A DNA stretch of 7,609 nucleotides from Alphaproteobacteria bacterium (GTDB lineage Bacteria; Pseudomonadota; Alphaproteobacteria; Rhizobiales; Hyphomicrobiaceae): assembly GCA_005888525.1 (NCBI GenBank), contig VBAB01000432.1:1-7609 (forward strand). The letters run 5' to 3'. Positions within the stretch are counted from its first letter, which is position 1, and each line of letters opens with the position of its first letter. The position numbers were made by a program, and so were the translations under genes. This document shows positions 1 to 5,281 of this stretch, piece by piece. The notes below the pieces were generated by a model that did not search any database, had not been told where the DNA came from, and was given only the letters and a program-made list of their open reading frames with translations.

Positions 1-1
1 C

Positions 2-544
2 GGTGTTCGGATCATGCTCAATCGCCCGGAAGCCTCCCCCGACGCCGCCGATCCGGGTCTCAATCAGATTCTGGCCGCCGGCGCCCGGCATTCCATGCCG
101 GTCAACATGCTCGTCTGGGGGCGCCTGGAACAGGCCAAGCAGCTCGCGGCCCGCAACCCCGACACGAACGTGGTGATCGATCACCTCGGGCTGCAGCAGC
201 CCTTCGAGCCGCCCGCACCCGCGCAGCCCTTCGCCGAGCTGCCCAAGGTGCTGGAGCTGGCTGCCTACCCCAATGTCAGCATCAAGATCTCCGGTGCGTG
301 CACGCTGTCGCACCAACCATTCCCCTACAACGACATCTGGGATCCGCTCGGCCGCATCTTCGACGCTTTCGGCTTCGATCGCTGCATGTGGGGGACGGAC
401 TGGACCCGCGCCGTTGGCCTGCTCACCTACAAGCAGGGGGTCGAGGCGTTTCGCGTCACCGGCCGCCTGTCCGACAGCGACCGCGCCGCTCTCATGGGCG
501 GGACCCTAAAGCGGATCTACGATTGGACGCCGTCGAAAGCTTGA
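2..544 (+). CDS. Amidohydrolase-2 family (TIM-barrel metal-dependent hydrolase), C-terminal part
   Basis: The frame is open from base 2 to a TGA at 542-544. The ATG at 14 is probably internal, because the codons before it read GVRI and continue smoothly into MLNRPE, so the true start lies upstream of the window. About 180 residues are visible, roughly the last 60% of a 280-300 aa family member. Seen: a VVIDHLG motif, whose His is the usual late metal-ligand position; a NVSIKISG beta-strand; and near the C terminus FDRCMWGTDWTRA, where WGTDW carries the conserved catalytic Asp. The end, GTLKRIYDW, resembles the usual amidohydrolase-2 ending in which the last helix follows a G-N/T-A-x-R-h-Y/F motif. 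Members hydrolyse lactones or amides or decarboxylate, for example 2-pyrone-4,6-dicarboxylate lactonase; the substrate here cannot be told. The protein should be cytoplasmic. The downstream dehydrogenase pseudogene lies 112 bases away on the same strand, so the two may once have been co-transcribed. Confidence 0.88.
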   Translation, partial: GVRIMLNRPEASPDAADPGLNQILAAGARHSMPVNMLVWGRLEQAKQLAARNPDTNVVIDHLGLQQPFEPPAPAQPFAELPKVLELAAYPNVSIKISGACTLSHQPFPYNDIWDPLGRIFDAFGFDRCMWGTDWTRAVGLLTYKQGVEAFRVTGRLSDSDRAALMGGTLKRIYDWTPSKA

Positions 545-578
545 TGGCCGCACGCAGCAATGTCGCATTCGCGGCGAT

Positions 579-606
579 GCGATTCAAGCTGAAGCGATCC
601 TGCTCT
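579..606 (+). repeat. 28-nt dispersed intergenic repeat, copy 1 (inverted relative to copy 2)
   Basis: The reverse complement of this stretch contains AGAGCAGGATCGCTTCAG and matches bases 1609-1636 at 27 of 28 positions. It sits between the amidohydrolase stop and the dehydrogenase start. I recall related AGAGCAGGATC/GATTCAA-type elements in intergenic DNA of Rhizobiales and Reyranella-like genomes. That is memory and not a search result. Confidence 0.75.
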
Positions 607-656
607 GCGCTATGATCGGGTCCGCCGCAACAAATCACCGAGGAGACGCCGCCGCC

Positions 657-1540
657 ATGGTCGCGATAGCCGTACTCGACGACTACCAGAACGTCGCCTT
701 GCGCATGGCCGACTGGTCGGGCCTGCAGAAGAGCCACCGCCTCGTCGTGTTCAACCAGCGCCTCAATGACGTGGAAACCGCCGCGCGCGCGCTCGCCGAC
801 TTCGACGTGGTGTGCGTGATGCGCGAGCGCATGCCGGTCCCGCGCGCCCTGTTCGAGCGGCTGCCCAAGCTGCGGCTGCTGGTGACCACCGGCAAACGCA
901 ACGCCTCGATCGATATGGCGGCCGCCGCGGACCACAAGGTGGGCGCCACCTGCGCGAGGAGTTCCACGCCATGCGCCCCGGCGGCGGCTGGCAGACGACG
1001 GTGGGCTTCGATCTCGACGGTCGCACGCTCGGCATCATCGGCCTCGGCAACCTGGGCTCGAAGGTCGGCAAGATCGGCGCGGCCATCGGCATGAAGGTGA
1101 TCGCCTGGAGCGAGAACCTGACGCCCGAGCGCGCCAAGGAGCGGGGCGCGGAGCGTGTCGACAAGGACGAGCTGTTCCGGCGCGCGGACGTGGTAAGCGT
1201 CCATTCCGTGCTGTCGCCGCGCACCCGCGGTCTCGTCGGCGCGCGCGAGCTGGCCCTCATGAAGCCGACCGCGATCCTCATCAACACCTCGCGCGGTCCG
1301 ATTGTCGATGAGGGGGCGCTGCTGGCGGCGCTGCGGGAAAAACGCATCGCCGGCTACGGCGCCGACACCTACGACGCCGAGCCGCTGCCCTCCAACCACC
1401 CTCTGCGCTCCGAGCCGCGGGCCTTGCTCACCCCGCACCTCGGCTACGTGACGGAAGAGACCTATCGTGGCTTCTACACCGGCACCGTCGCCGCCATCGA
1501 AGGCTGGCTCGCGGGCAAGCCGGTCGGCGTGATCACCTGA
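657..1540 (+). pseudogene. D-2-hydroxyacid dehydrogenase family, internal deletion plus frameshift
   Basis: Two pieces of one NAD-dependent 2-hydroxyacid dehydrogenase are seen in different frames. Piece 1 (657 to about 941) starts MVAIAVLDDYQNVALRMADW, the family N terminus, and runs through VVCVMRERMPVPR and TTGKRNASIDMAAA. Piece 2 (about 944-1540, shifted frame) starts RHLREEFHAMRPGGGW. It carries the Rossmann GLGNLG, the catalytic Arg in NTSRGPIVDE, the Glu in YDAEPLP and the His in TPHLGY, and ends in AGKPVGVIT. Between HKV and RHLREE the family normally has about 23-25 residues: the TG(x)n segment and the PTxELTWALILA helix linking the two lobes. These are missing. The net change is a loss of 1 modulo 3 bases, best fitted by about 73. 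No single frame gives a whole protein, and frameshifting could not restore the lost helix, so it should be inactive. The ATG at 657 is preferred because it gives the family N terminus and has GAGGAG at 640-645. The rest shows no decay, so the loss is recent or an assembly fault. Confidence 0.85.
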
Positions 1541-1606
1541 GATCGAAGGATCACTTTCAACCCTATCTGAACCGCCTTGGCGACGATCGCCAGCGCCGCG
1601 GCGCGA

Positions 1607-1801
1607 TTAGAGCAGGATCGCTTCAGATTGAATCGCCTGCTCCCAAATGCACCGTGGGGCAAGCCTCCGACGTTGTTCGAGTTGCGCATCGACTGCCGCG
1701 CGGAACACGACGCGCTGGTTCCTGGAGCCGAGCCTGTCGTTAATGCGTGCATCTTCCTCGGCGAATAGCAGTCGCTTGGGGTGCACCATGCGACAGAGCA
1801 T
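1607..1801 (-). CDS. Possible small hypothetical protein (64 aa), doubtful
   Basis: An ATG-started frame of 64 codons (66 if the GTG two codons upstream is used) reads MLCRMVHPKRLLFAEEDARI and continues with a charged, plausibly helical stretch ending in AAVDAQLEQRR. I do not recognise it. Its composition looks more protein-like than the neighbouring frames, but there is no Shine-Dalgarno sequence. The last nine or so residues and the TAA stop come from the 28-nt dispersed repeat. A short upstream frame ends in TGA at 1804-1806, overlapping the GTG, which could be translational coupling or chance. It may be a remnant of a longer gene or no gene at all. Confidence 0.2.
   Translation of the reverse strand: MLCRMVHPKRLLFAEEDARINDRLGSRNQRVVFRAAVDAQLEQRRRLAPRCIWEQAIQSEAILL
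1609..1636 (-). repeat. 28-nt dispersed intergenic repeat, copy 2
   Basis: This copy reads AGAGCAGGATCGCTTCAG followed by ATTGAATCGC on the plus strand, and is the inverted partner of 579-606 with one mismatch. It is also bounded by GCGATT (1603-1608) and AATCGC (1631-1636), so its ends can pair as a 6-bp stem, which copy 1 cannot do. Together the two copies bracket the dehydrogenase pseudogene. Confidence 0.75.
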
Positions 1802-1838
1802 ATTCACTCGCGCGGATAGACATTAATTTCAAAAGTCA

Positions 1839-1856
1839 TTTCCAAGGAATTGGAAA
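1839..1856. promoter_or_regulatory. Inverted repeat TTTCCAA-N4-TTGGAAA
   Basis: A perfect 7-bp inverted repeat with a 4-base spacer in a markedly AT-rich stretch. It has the size and symmetry of a dimeric repressor operator, but no recognisable gene follows it on either strand, so the role is open. Confidence 0.3.
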
Positions 1857-1868
1857 GACAAATAGATG

Positions 1869-1888
1869 TGAAAACGTATGACGTTTCA
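1869..1888. promoter_or_regulatory. Inverted repeat TGAAA(A)CG-N5-CGTTTCA
   Basis: Twelve bases after the TTTCCAA palindrome. AAACG and CGTTT are perfectly inverted around TATGA, and the symmetry extends to 7 bp (TGAAACG/CGTTTCA) if one A is bulged. It lies in the same AT-rich island. No downstream gene is identified. Confidence 0.28.
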
Positions 1889-2085
1889 TCTTGGCATGGG
1901 GCTGGCACAAGGCCGCCCCCCCTTGTACGGACGCATCCGCTCAGGAAGAAAAATATCTCGGCGCTGACCAATTCCCAAACGCTTACGCGTATAGTCTCCG
2001 CCCCGGAATGCGTTACCCTCCTCGGTCGACCAATAATCGGAAATGGTTGGTCAGCTGGCCCCTGTTCGACCGATGCCGCAGCTGT

Positions 2086-2145
2086 TTGGGTGCCAACGGC
2101 TGGCACTCAAACGCTGTTTTGACACTCAAAGGCCGTTGAGTGCCA
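2086..2145. repeat. Cluster of four GGCACTCAA-type half-sites
   Basis: Four versions of one 10-mer occur in 60 bases: TTGGGTGCCA (2086-2095), TGGCACTCAA (2101-2110), TGACACTCAA (2120-2129) and TTGAGTGCCA (2136-2145), in the order reverse, forward, forward, reverse. The outer forward/reverse pair is a perfect inverted repeat. It extends to 12 bp with one bulged A (CG at 2112-2113 pairing with CG at 2134-2135). An alternative stem, CAACGGC (2094-2100) with GCCGTTG (2132-2138), shares bases with it, so two structures could compete. The GCACTC/GAGTGC core recalls the CIRCE element, but the spacing does not fit CIRCE. Confidence 0.5.
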
Positions 2146-2267
2146 AATCGGGCTGGAGGCATGGCCAAAAGGGGCAAAGCGCGCCATCGGCAGGGAGCTG
2201 CTTCGGGGGATCGCTACACGGGCAGTCGGACAACAGGCGAGGGCCTTCGCTGTGAATACGCGACAAA

Positions 2268-2279
2268 AGACGGGTGTCT
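2268..2279 (-). terminator. Weak candidate terminator behind the polysaccharide operon
   Basis: On the minus strand AGAC-ACCC-GTCT is a 4-bp stem with a 4-base loop followed by TTTT, about 20 bases after the ancestral end (2300) of the O-antigen ligase. The stem is too short to trust on its own. Confidence 0.22.
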
Positions 2280-2346
2280 GCGAAGCCGACGACCAAGTCT
2301 CAGGAGTGGCCTGAGACTTTCGCCGCCACCGGCGTCCCGCTCAGCA

Positions 2347-3507
2347 TCAGGCCCCACGCCAGCGCCATTCGAGCACGTGGGCGACGAAGCAGGCATAGAC
2401 CACGAGGAAGAGCGGCTGGGTGGCGCAACGCACGAACGCGTGCCGCAGGCCCCACACTACCGTCGAGACGACCAGGCCTAGAAAAAGGAAGCCGCCGAGC
2501 CAGCCCGCGTTCAGGAACATCGCCAAATAGACGTTGTGCGGCTCCTCGCGGTGGTACTGCGGCACGAACTGCTGCGCGCCGATGCCGAGGGGGTGCTCGA
2601 GGATGAGGAGGGCGGCTTTCTGCTGGCCGCCGAACCGGCCCTCGGGCCCCTCGTCGTAGCTCTGGTCCAGAGACGCCCGCTCCGAGGCGAGGCCCGAGAC
2701 CGCGTCGAACTGCAGGGCAACCAGCACCAGGGCGGAAAGGGCCGCGATCCCCATGACTGCCAGCACGGCGAACTTGAGCCGGGCCCGGTTGTCGCGCACG
2801 GTCAAGATGTGGAGCACGCCGTAGATCGCCGTCGCCACGCCCAGATTGATCCATGCCCCCCGCGAGAAGCTCAGCAGCATGGCTAGGCCGATCATCAGGA
2901 GGAGGCCGAGCAGGGGAATGCTCTTGCGCAGCCGCATCCCCGCAAGCCGGCTCAAACCGTAGACCAGCGCCGGCACTAGGAACGGCCCGAACACATTGGG
3001 GTCCTTGAAGAGCCCGGTGGCCCGGCCGTATCGCGTCATGAGCTCCCGAGCATCCGGAAGGAGGTCAAAGTAGCCGATGATGCCCAGGACCGACGCCGCG
3101 ACGGCCGCCCAGGTATAGGCGTTGAGGATGAGGCGGGTGTGCGCGTCCGGGCTCTTGGCCACGAATGCCGCGAACACGAACGTGGCGATATAGAAATAGA
3201 ACGAGACGCCGGTATGGGTGATCGCCAGCGCCAGATCGCTGGCGTTGGCCGCCGCCACCACGCCGGCAGCAGTCGCGGTCAGCATCAGCGCCAGCAGCAC
3301 GACGAGGGACCGCGATATGGCGACGAGGCCGATCACCGGCAGCAGCACGACGAGCCCCACGGTCAGCACGTCGACCGGCGCGGGCTCCGTGAAGACGACG
3401 GCGCCCGAGGCCACCGTCAGCCACACCAGCGCCAGCGCCAGCCTGTGCGTGGCGCTGCGGCTCAAGGCGGGCAAGCCCGCCGGCGACGACAGCGCGAGCG
3501 TGGTCAT
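2347..3507 (-). CDS. O-antigen ligase/Wzy-type polymerase family membrane protein, frameshifted at the C terminus
   Basis: This 386-residue multi-spanning protein has the look of the O-antigen ligase (Wzy_C/WaaL) family. Hydrophobic helices alternate with short loops over residues 22-145. A conserved YGRATGLFKDPNVFG segment lies near 160-174, SFSRGAW near 213-219, and a large periplasmic loop follows with EHPLGIGAQQF and PHNVYL (His324). Members transfer or polymerise lipid-linked glycan at the periplasmic face of the inner membrane. The start at 3507 has GAGG ten bases upstream, overlapping the stop of the sugar transferase 12 bases before it, so the genes are one operon. After HVLE the frame breaks into WRWRGA and stop. 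The lost ending MALAWGLMLSG...KVSGHS is still readable in another frame down to a TGA at 2300. Homologues as I recall them carry about 15 residues between, with a DTDHWRHF motif. That block is missing here, with a net loss of 1 modulo 3 (about 46 bases). The last membrane helix is thus removed. Activity is doubtful. Confidence 0.85.
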   Translation of the reverse strand: MTTLALSSPAGLPALSRSATHRLALALVWLTVASGAVVFTEPAPVDVLTVGLVVLLPVIGLVAISRSLVVLLALMLTATAAGVVAAANASDLALAITHTGVSFYFYIATFVFAAFVAKSPDAHTRLILNAYTWAAVAASVLGIIGYFDLLPDARELMTRYGRATGLFKDPNVFGPFLVPALVYGLSRLAGMRLRKSIPLLGLLLMIGLAMLLSFSRGAWINLGVATAIYGVLHILTVRDNRARLKFAVLAVMGIAALSALVLVALQFDAVSGLASERASLDQSYDEGPEGRFGGQQKAALLILEHPLGIGAQQFVPQYHREEPHNVYLAMFLNAGWLGGFLFLGLVVSTVVWGLRHAFVRCATQPLFLVVYACFVAHVLEWRWRGA

Positions 3508-3519
3508 GGGTGCCCGGCC

Positions 3520-5094
3520 TCAGTACGCGTTCTCGCCGCCCAGCAGCGCGAACGGTGTCTTGAACAGGATGTAGAGGTCGAGCAGCACGGACCAGTTGTC
3601 GATGTAGTAGAGGTCGTGCTCCACCCGCTTCTGGATCTTCTCGGGCGTATCCGTCTCGCCGCGCCAGCCGTTGATCTGCGCCCAGCCCGTGATGCCGGGC
3701 TTGACCTTGTGGCGGGCGAAATAGCCGTCGACGACATCGTGATAGAGCTGGTCGGCGGCCTTGGCCTGCAGGGCATGGGGGCGCGGGCCCACCAGCGACA
3801 GCTCGCCGCGCATCACGTTGAAGAGCTGCGGCAGCTCGTCCAGGCTGGTCTTGCGGATGAAGCGGCCGACGCGGGTGACGCGCGGATCGCCCTTGGTCAC
3901 GAGCTTGGCCGCATTGGCGTCCGCCTGGTCGACGAACATCGAGCGGAACTTGAACACGTCGATCAGCTCGTTGTTGAAGCCGTGGCGCTTCTGGCGGAAC
4001 AGCACCGGGCCCTTGCTGTCTAGCTTGATCGCCAGAGCCACCAGCATCATCACCGGGGCGAGCGCCAGCAGGGCAAGTGCTGCAACGCTCTTGTCGAACA
4101 CCCACTTGACGACGACGTCCCAGTCCGTGATCGGCTTGTCGAGGATGTCGATCAGCGGCACGGTGCCGGCGAAGGAGTAAGCGCGCGGGCGGAAGCGGAG
4201 CTTGGAGGCCTGCGCCGCCAGGCGGATATCCACGGGGAGCACCCACAGCTTCTTGATCAGCTGCAGCACGCGCGTCTCGGCCGAGACGGGCAGCGCCACG
4301 ATGAGCATGTCGACCGGCATGCGCCGGCAGAAGCCCATCAGCGCTTCGAGGTTGCCGAGATTGGCATGACCGGCAATGGTCCGGCTCGCCCGGTCGATGC
4401 CGCGATCGTCGAAGACGCCGCAGATGCGGATGTCGCTATGGGGATCGGCGTCGAGTGCCTGCAGCAGGCTCTCGCATGCCGGCCCGGTGCCGTAGACGAT
4501 GGCGCGCCGCGTCAGGCGGCCCTGCGCCAGACCACGCCGCGTCAGGGCCGCGACGGCTGCGCGGTAGCCGACGAGGCTGACGGCGCCGCTCACGTACCAC
4601 AGAGCCAGCCAGGCACGGGAGAAGTCGGGCGCGACCTTGAGGAAGAAGACGCCGGCCAGCATCAGGGCCACCGTGGCGGTCCAGCCCATCATCAGACGCG
4701 GCAGCTGGCGATGCGCCGCAGAGAGCGCCGCCATGTTGTAGAGGCCCAGCGCCTGGAACACGGTCACGGCGGCAAGTCCGGCGAGAGCCAGGGCCGCGGC
4801 ATATTGGCGGAAGAAGTCGGCGACGTAGAGATACGCGGTGAGGAAGCCGATGCCGGAGACGAGGGCGAACTCGGCGGCGCGCACGAGGCCCGCGAAAACG
4901 CGGGGCGACAGCCGGCTCTGCTGGCTCGTCTCGCTGGGCCGTACCAGGGCAGGCATGGCGTAGGCGGCCGGACGCGCGGCATGTCCCCTTGCGCGCGATC
5001 CTGAGGCGCCAACCCCGCTCGGGCGGCGGACGACGCGCACCGCCGGCGGCAGCGCGTCCCACGTGGCCCCGGCGAGTCCTGTTTGATGCGACAT
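3520..5094 (-). CDS. Undecaprenyl-phosphate hexose-1-phosphate transferase (exopolysaccharide initiating sugar transferase)
   Basis: This 524-residue protein transfers a hexose 1-phosphate (probably glucose or galactose) from the UDP-sugar to undecaprenyl phosphate, starting a surface-polysaccharide repeat unit at the inner membrane. Four membrane helices are seen at about 73-92, 98-117, 136-154 and 160-182. A Rossmann-like soluble domain begins at AIVYGTGPACESLL (198-211). A fifth hydrophobic helix (335-357) is followed by KGPVLFRQKRHG, and the catalytic domain has FKFRSM (381-386), DPRVTRVGRFIRKTSLDELP (403-422) with the catalytic Asp419-Glu420 pair, SLVGPRPH (433-440), and KPGITGWAQINGWRG (465-479). 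The length matches the 500-530 aa WbaP/WcaJ/EpsE class. The first 46 residues are Ala/Arg-rich and poorly conserved in look; Met47 is a possible alternative start, and neither site has a clear Shine-Dalgarno. It heads an operon with the ligase and has a candidate sigma-54 promoter just upstream. The gene appears intact. Confidence 0.94.
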   Translation of the reverse strand: MSHQTGLAGATWDALPPAVRVVRRPSGVGASGSRARGHAARPAAYAMPALVRPSETSQQSRLSPRVFAGLVRAAEFALVSGIGFLTAYLYVADFFRQYAAALALAGLAAVTVFQALGLYNMAALSAAHRQLPRLMMGWTATVALMLAGVFFLKVAPDFSRAWLALWYVSGAVSLVGYRAAVAALTRRGLAQGRLTRRAIVYGTGPACESLLQALDADPHSDIRICGVFDDRGIDRASRTIAGHANLGNLEALMGFCRRMPVDMLIVALPVSAETRVLQLIKKLWVLPVDIRLAAQASKLRFRPRAYSFAGTVPLIDILDKPITDWDVVVKWVFDKSVAALALLALAPVMMLVALAIKLDSKGPVLFRQKRHGFNNELIDVFKFRSMFVDQADANAAKLVTKGDPRVTRVGRFIRKTSLDELPQLFNVMRGELSLVGPRPHALQAKAADQLYHDVVDGYFARHKVKPGITGWAQINGWRGETDTPEKIQKRVEHDLYYIDNWSVLLDLYILFKTPFALLGGENAY

Positions 5095-5097
5095 AGA

Positions 5098-5128
5098 GTT
5101 AAGCCCCGTCCCGAATTGGTTGCTTAAC
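5098..5128. promoter_or_regulatory. Inverted repeat GTTAAGC-N17-GCTTAAC before the sugar transferase
   Basis: A perfect 7-bp inverted repeat starts four bases before the sugar transferase ATG and ends at the transcription start predicted from the sigma-54-like box. A third GTTAAGC lies at 5249-5255. In the leader RNA it could form a hairpin that hides the ribosome-binding region, or as DNA it could be an operator. Both roles are inference. Confidence 0.4.
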
Positions 5129-5137
5129 AGCTGTCGT

Positions 5138-5154
5138 AGCAGGTCTCGTGCCAG
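5138..5154 (-). promoter_or_regulatory. Candidate sigma-54 (RpoN) -24/-12 promoter for the polysaccharide operon
   Basis: The minus strand reads CTGGCACGAGACCTGCT. Against the RpoN consensus YTGGCACGRNNNTTGCW only one specified base differs (CTGC for TTGC), and the invariant GG (5152-5151) and GC (5140-5139) are exactly ten bases apart. Transcription would start near 5127, leaving a leader of about 33 bases before the sugar transferase ATG. Sigma-54 promoters need an enhancer-binding protein; a possible site lies at 5226-5237. Not tested by any scan. Confidence 0.55.
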
Positions 5155-5225
5155 GCGCCGGACGGCCGGCAGGCGCGGGATTCAGCGCTGTCTGAAGCGG
5201 AAGCCAACACTCGCGAAGGAGTGAA

Positions 5226-5237
5226 CGGCCTAGGCCG
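5226..5237. promoter_or_regulatory. 12-bp palindrome CGGCCTAGGCCG, possible activator site
   Basis: A perfect palindrome centred about 104 bases upstream of the start predicted from the sigma-54-like box, within the usual -80 to -150 range of enhancer-binding-protein sites. It also lies 45 bases behind the gloB stop, so an RNA hairpin role is possible. GC-rich DNA makes such palindromes fairly common. Confidence 0.3.
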
Positions 5238-5281
5238 GCAGTGCCATCGTTAAGCACGACCGCCAAGCAGGCCTTTGAACG

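Larger units (their letters stand above)
1541..2299. other. Intergenic region without a convincing gene
   Basis: This 760-base stretch separates the plus-strand dehydrogenase pseudogene from the minus-strand ligase, so it is a convergent region. It holds the second repeat copy (1609-1636), a possible tiny minus-strand ORF (1607-1801), an AT-rich island (about 1801-1890), a 6-bp hairpin ACAAGG/CCTTGT (1907-1926), an inverted GACCAA/TTGGTC pair (2028-2033 and 2047-2052) and a half-site cluster (2086-2145). Open frames of 60-110 codons run on both strands, but none looks like a known family and they overlap each other. I see no tRNA cloverleaf, transposase or terminal inverted repeats. Confidence 0.6.

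Noticed and set aside
900..960. Programmed ribosomal frameshift joining the two dehydrogenase halves
   Set aside because: No slippery heptamer is seen, and a shift would still leave about 24 conserved residues missing.
1900..2060. tRNA or structured RNA gene in the gap
   Set aside because: Short stems exist (1907-1926; 2028-2052), but no cloverleaf, anticodon arm or T-loop GTTCGA context in the right arrangement.
2101..2145. CIRCE heat-shock operator (TTAGCACTC-N9-GAGTGCTAA)
   Set aside because: The GCACTC and GAGTGC cores are there, but they are 29 bases apart instead of 9, and no chaperone gene follows.
2123..2314. Plus-strand frame containing KRAIGRELLRGIATRAVGQ, which looks protein-like
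   Set aside because: It has no usable start codon or ribosome-binding site, runs into the tail of the ligase on the other strand, and matches no family I can name. It could be a remnant, but the sequence gives no support beyond a helical look.
3139..4023. Long plus-strand open frame (about 294 codons) opposite the polysaccharide genes
   Set aside because: It is antisense to clear ligase and sugar-transferase domains, and its His/Arg/Gln-rich composition is typical of a mirror frame in GC-rich DNA.
5098..5128. CtrA box (TTAA-N7-TTAA)
   Set aside because: The two TTAA cores are 21 bases apart and inverted, which does not fit the CtrA site.
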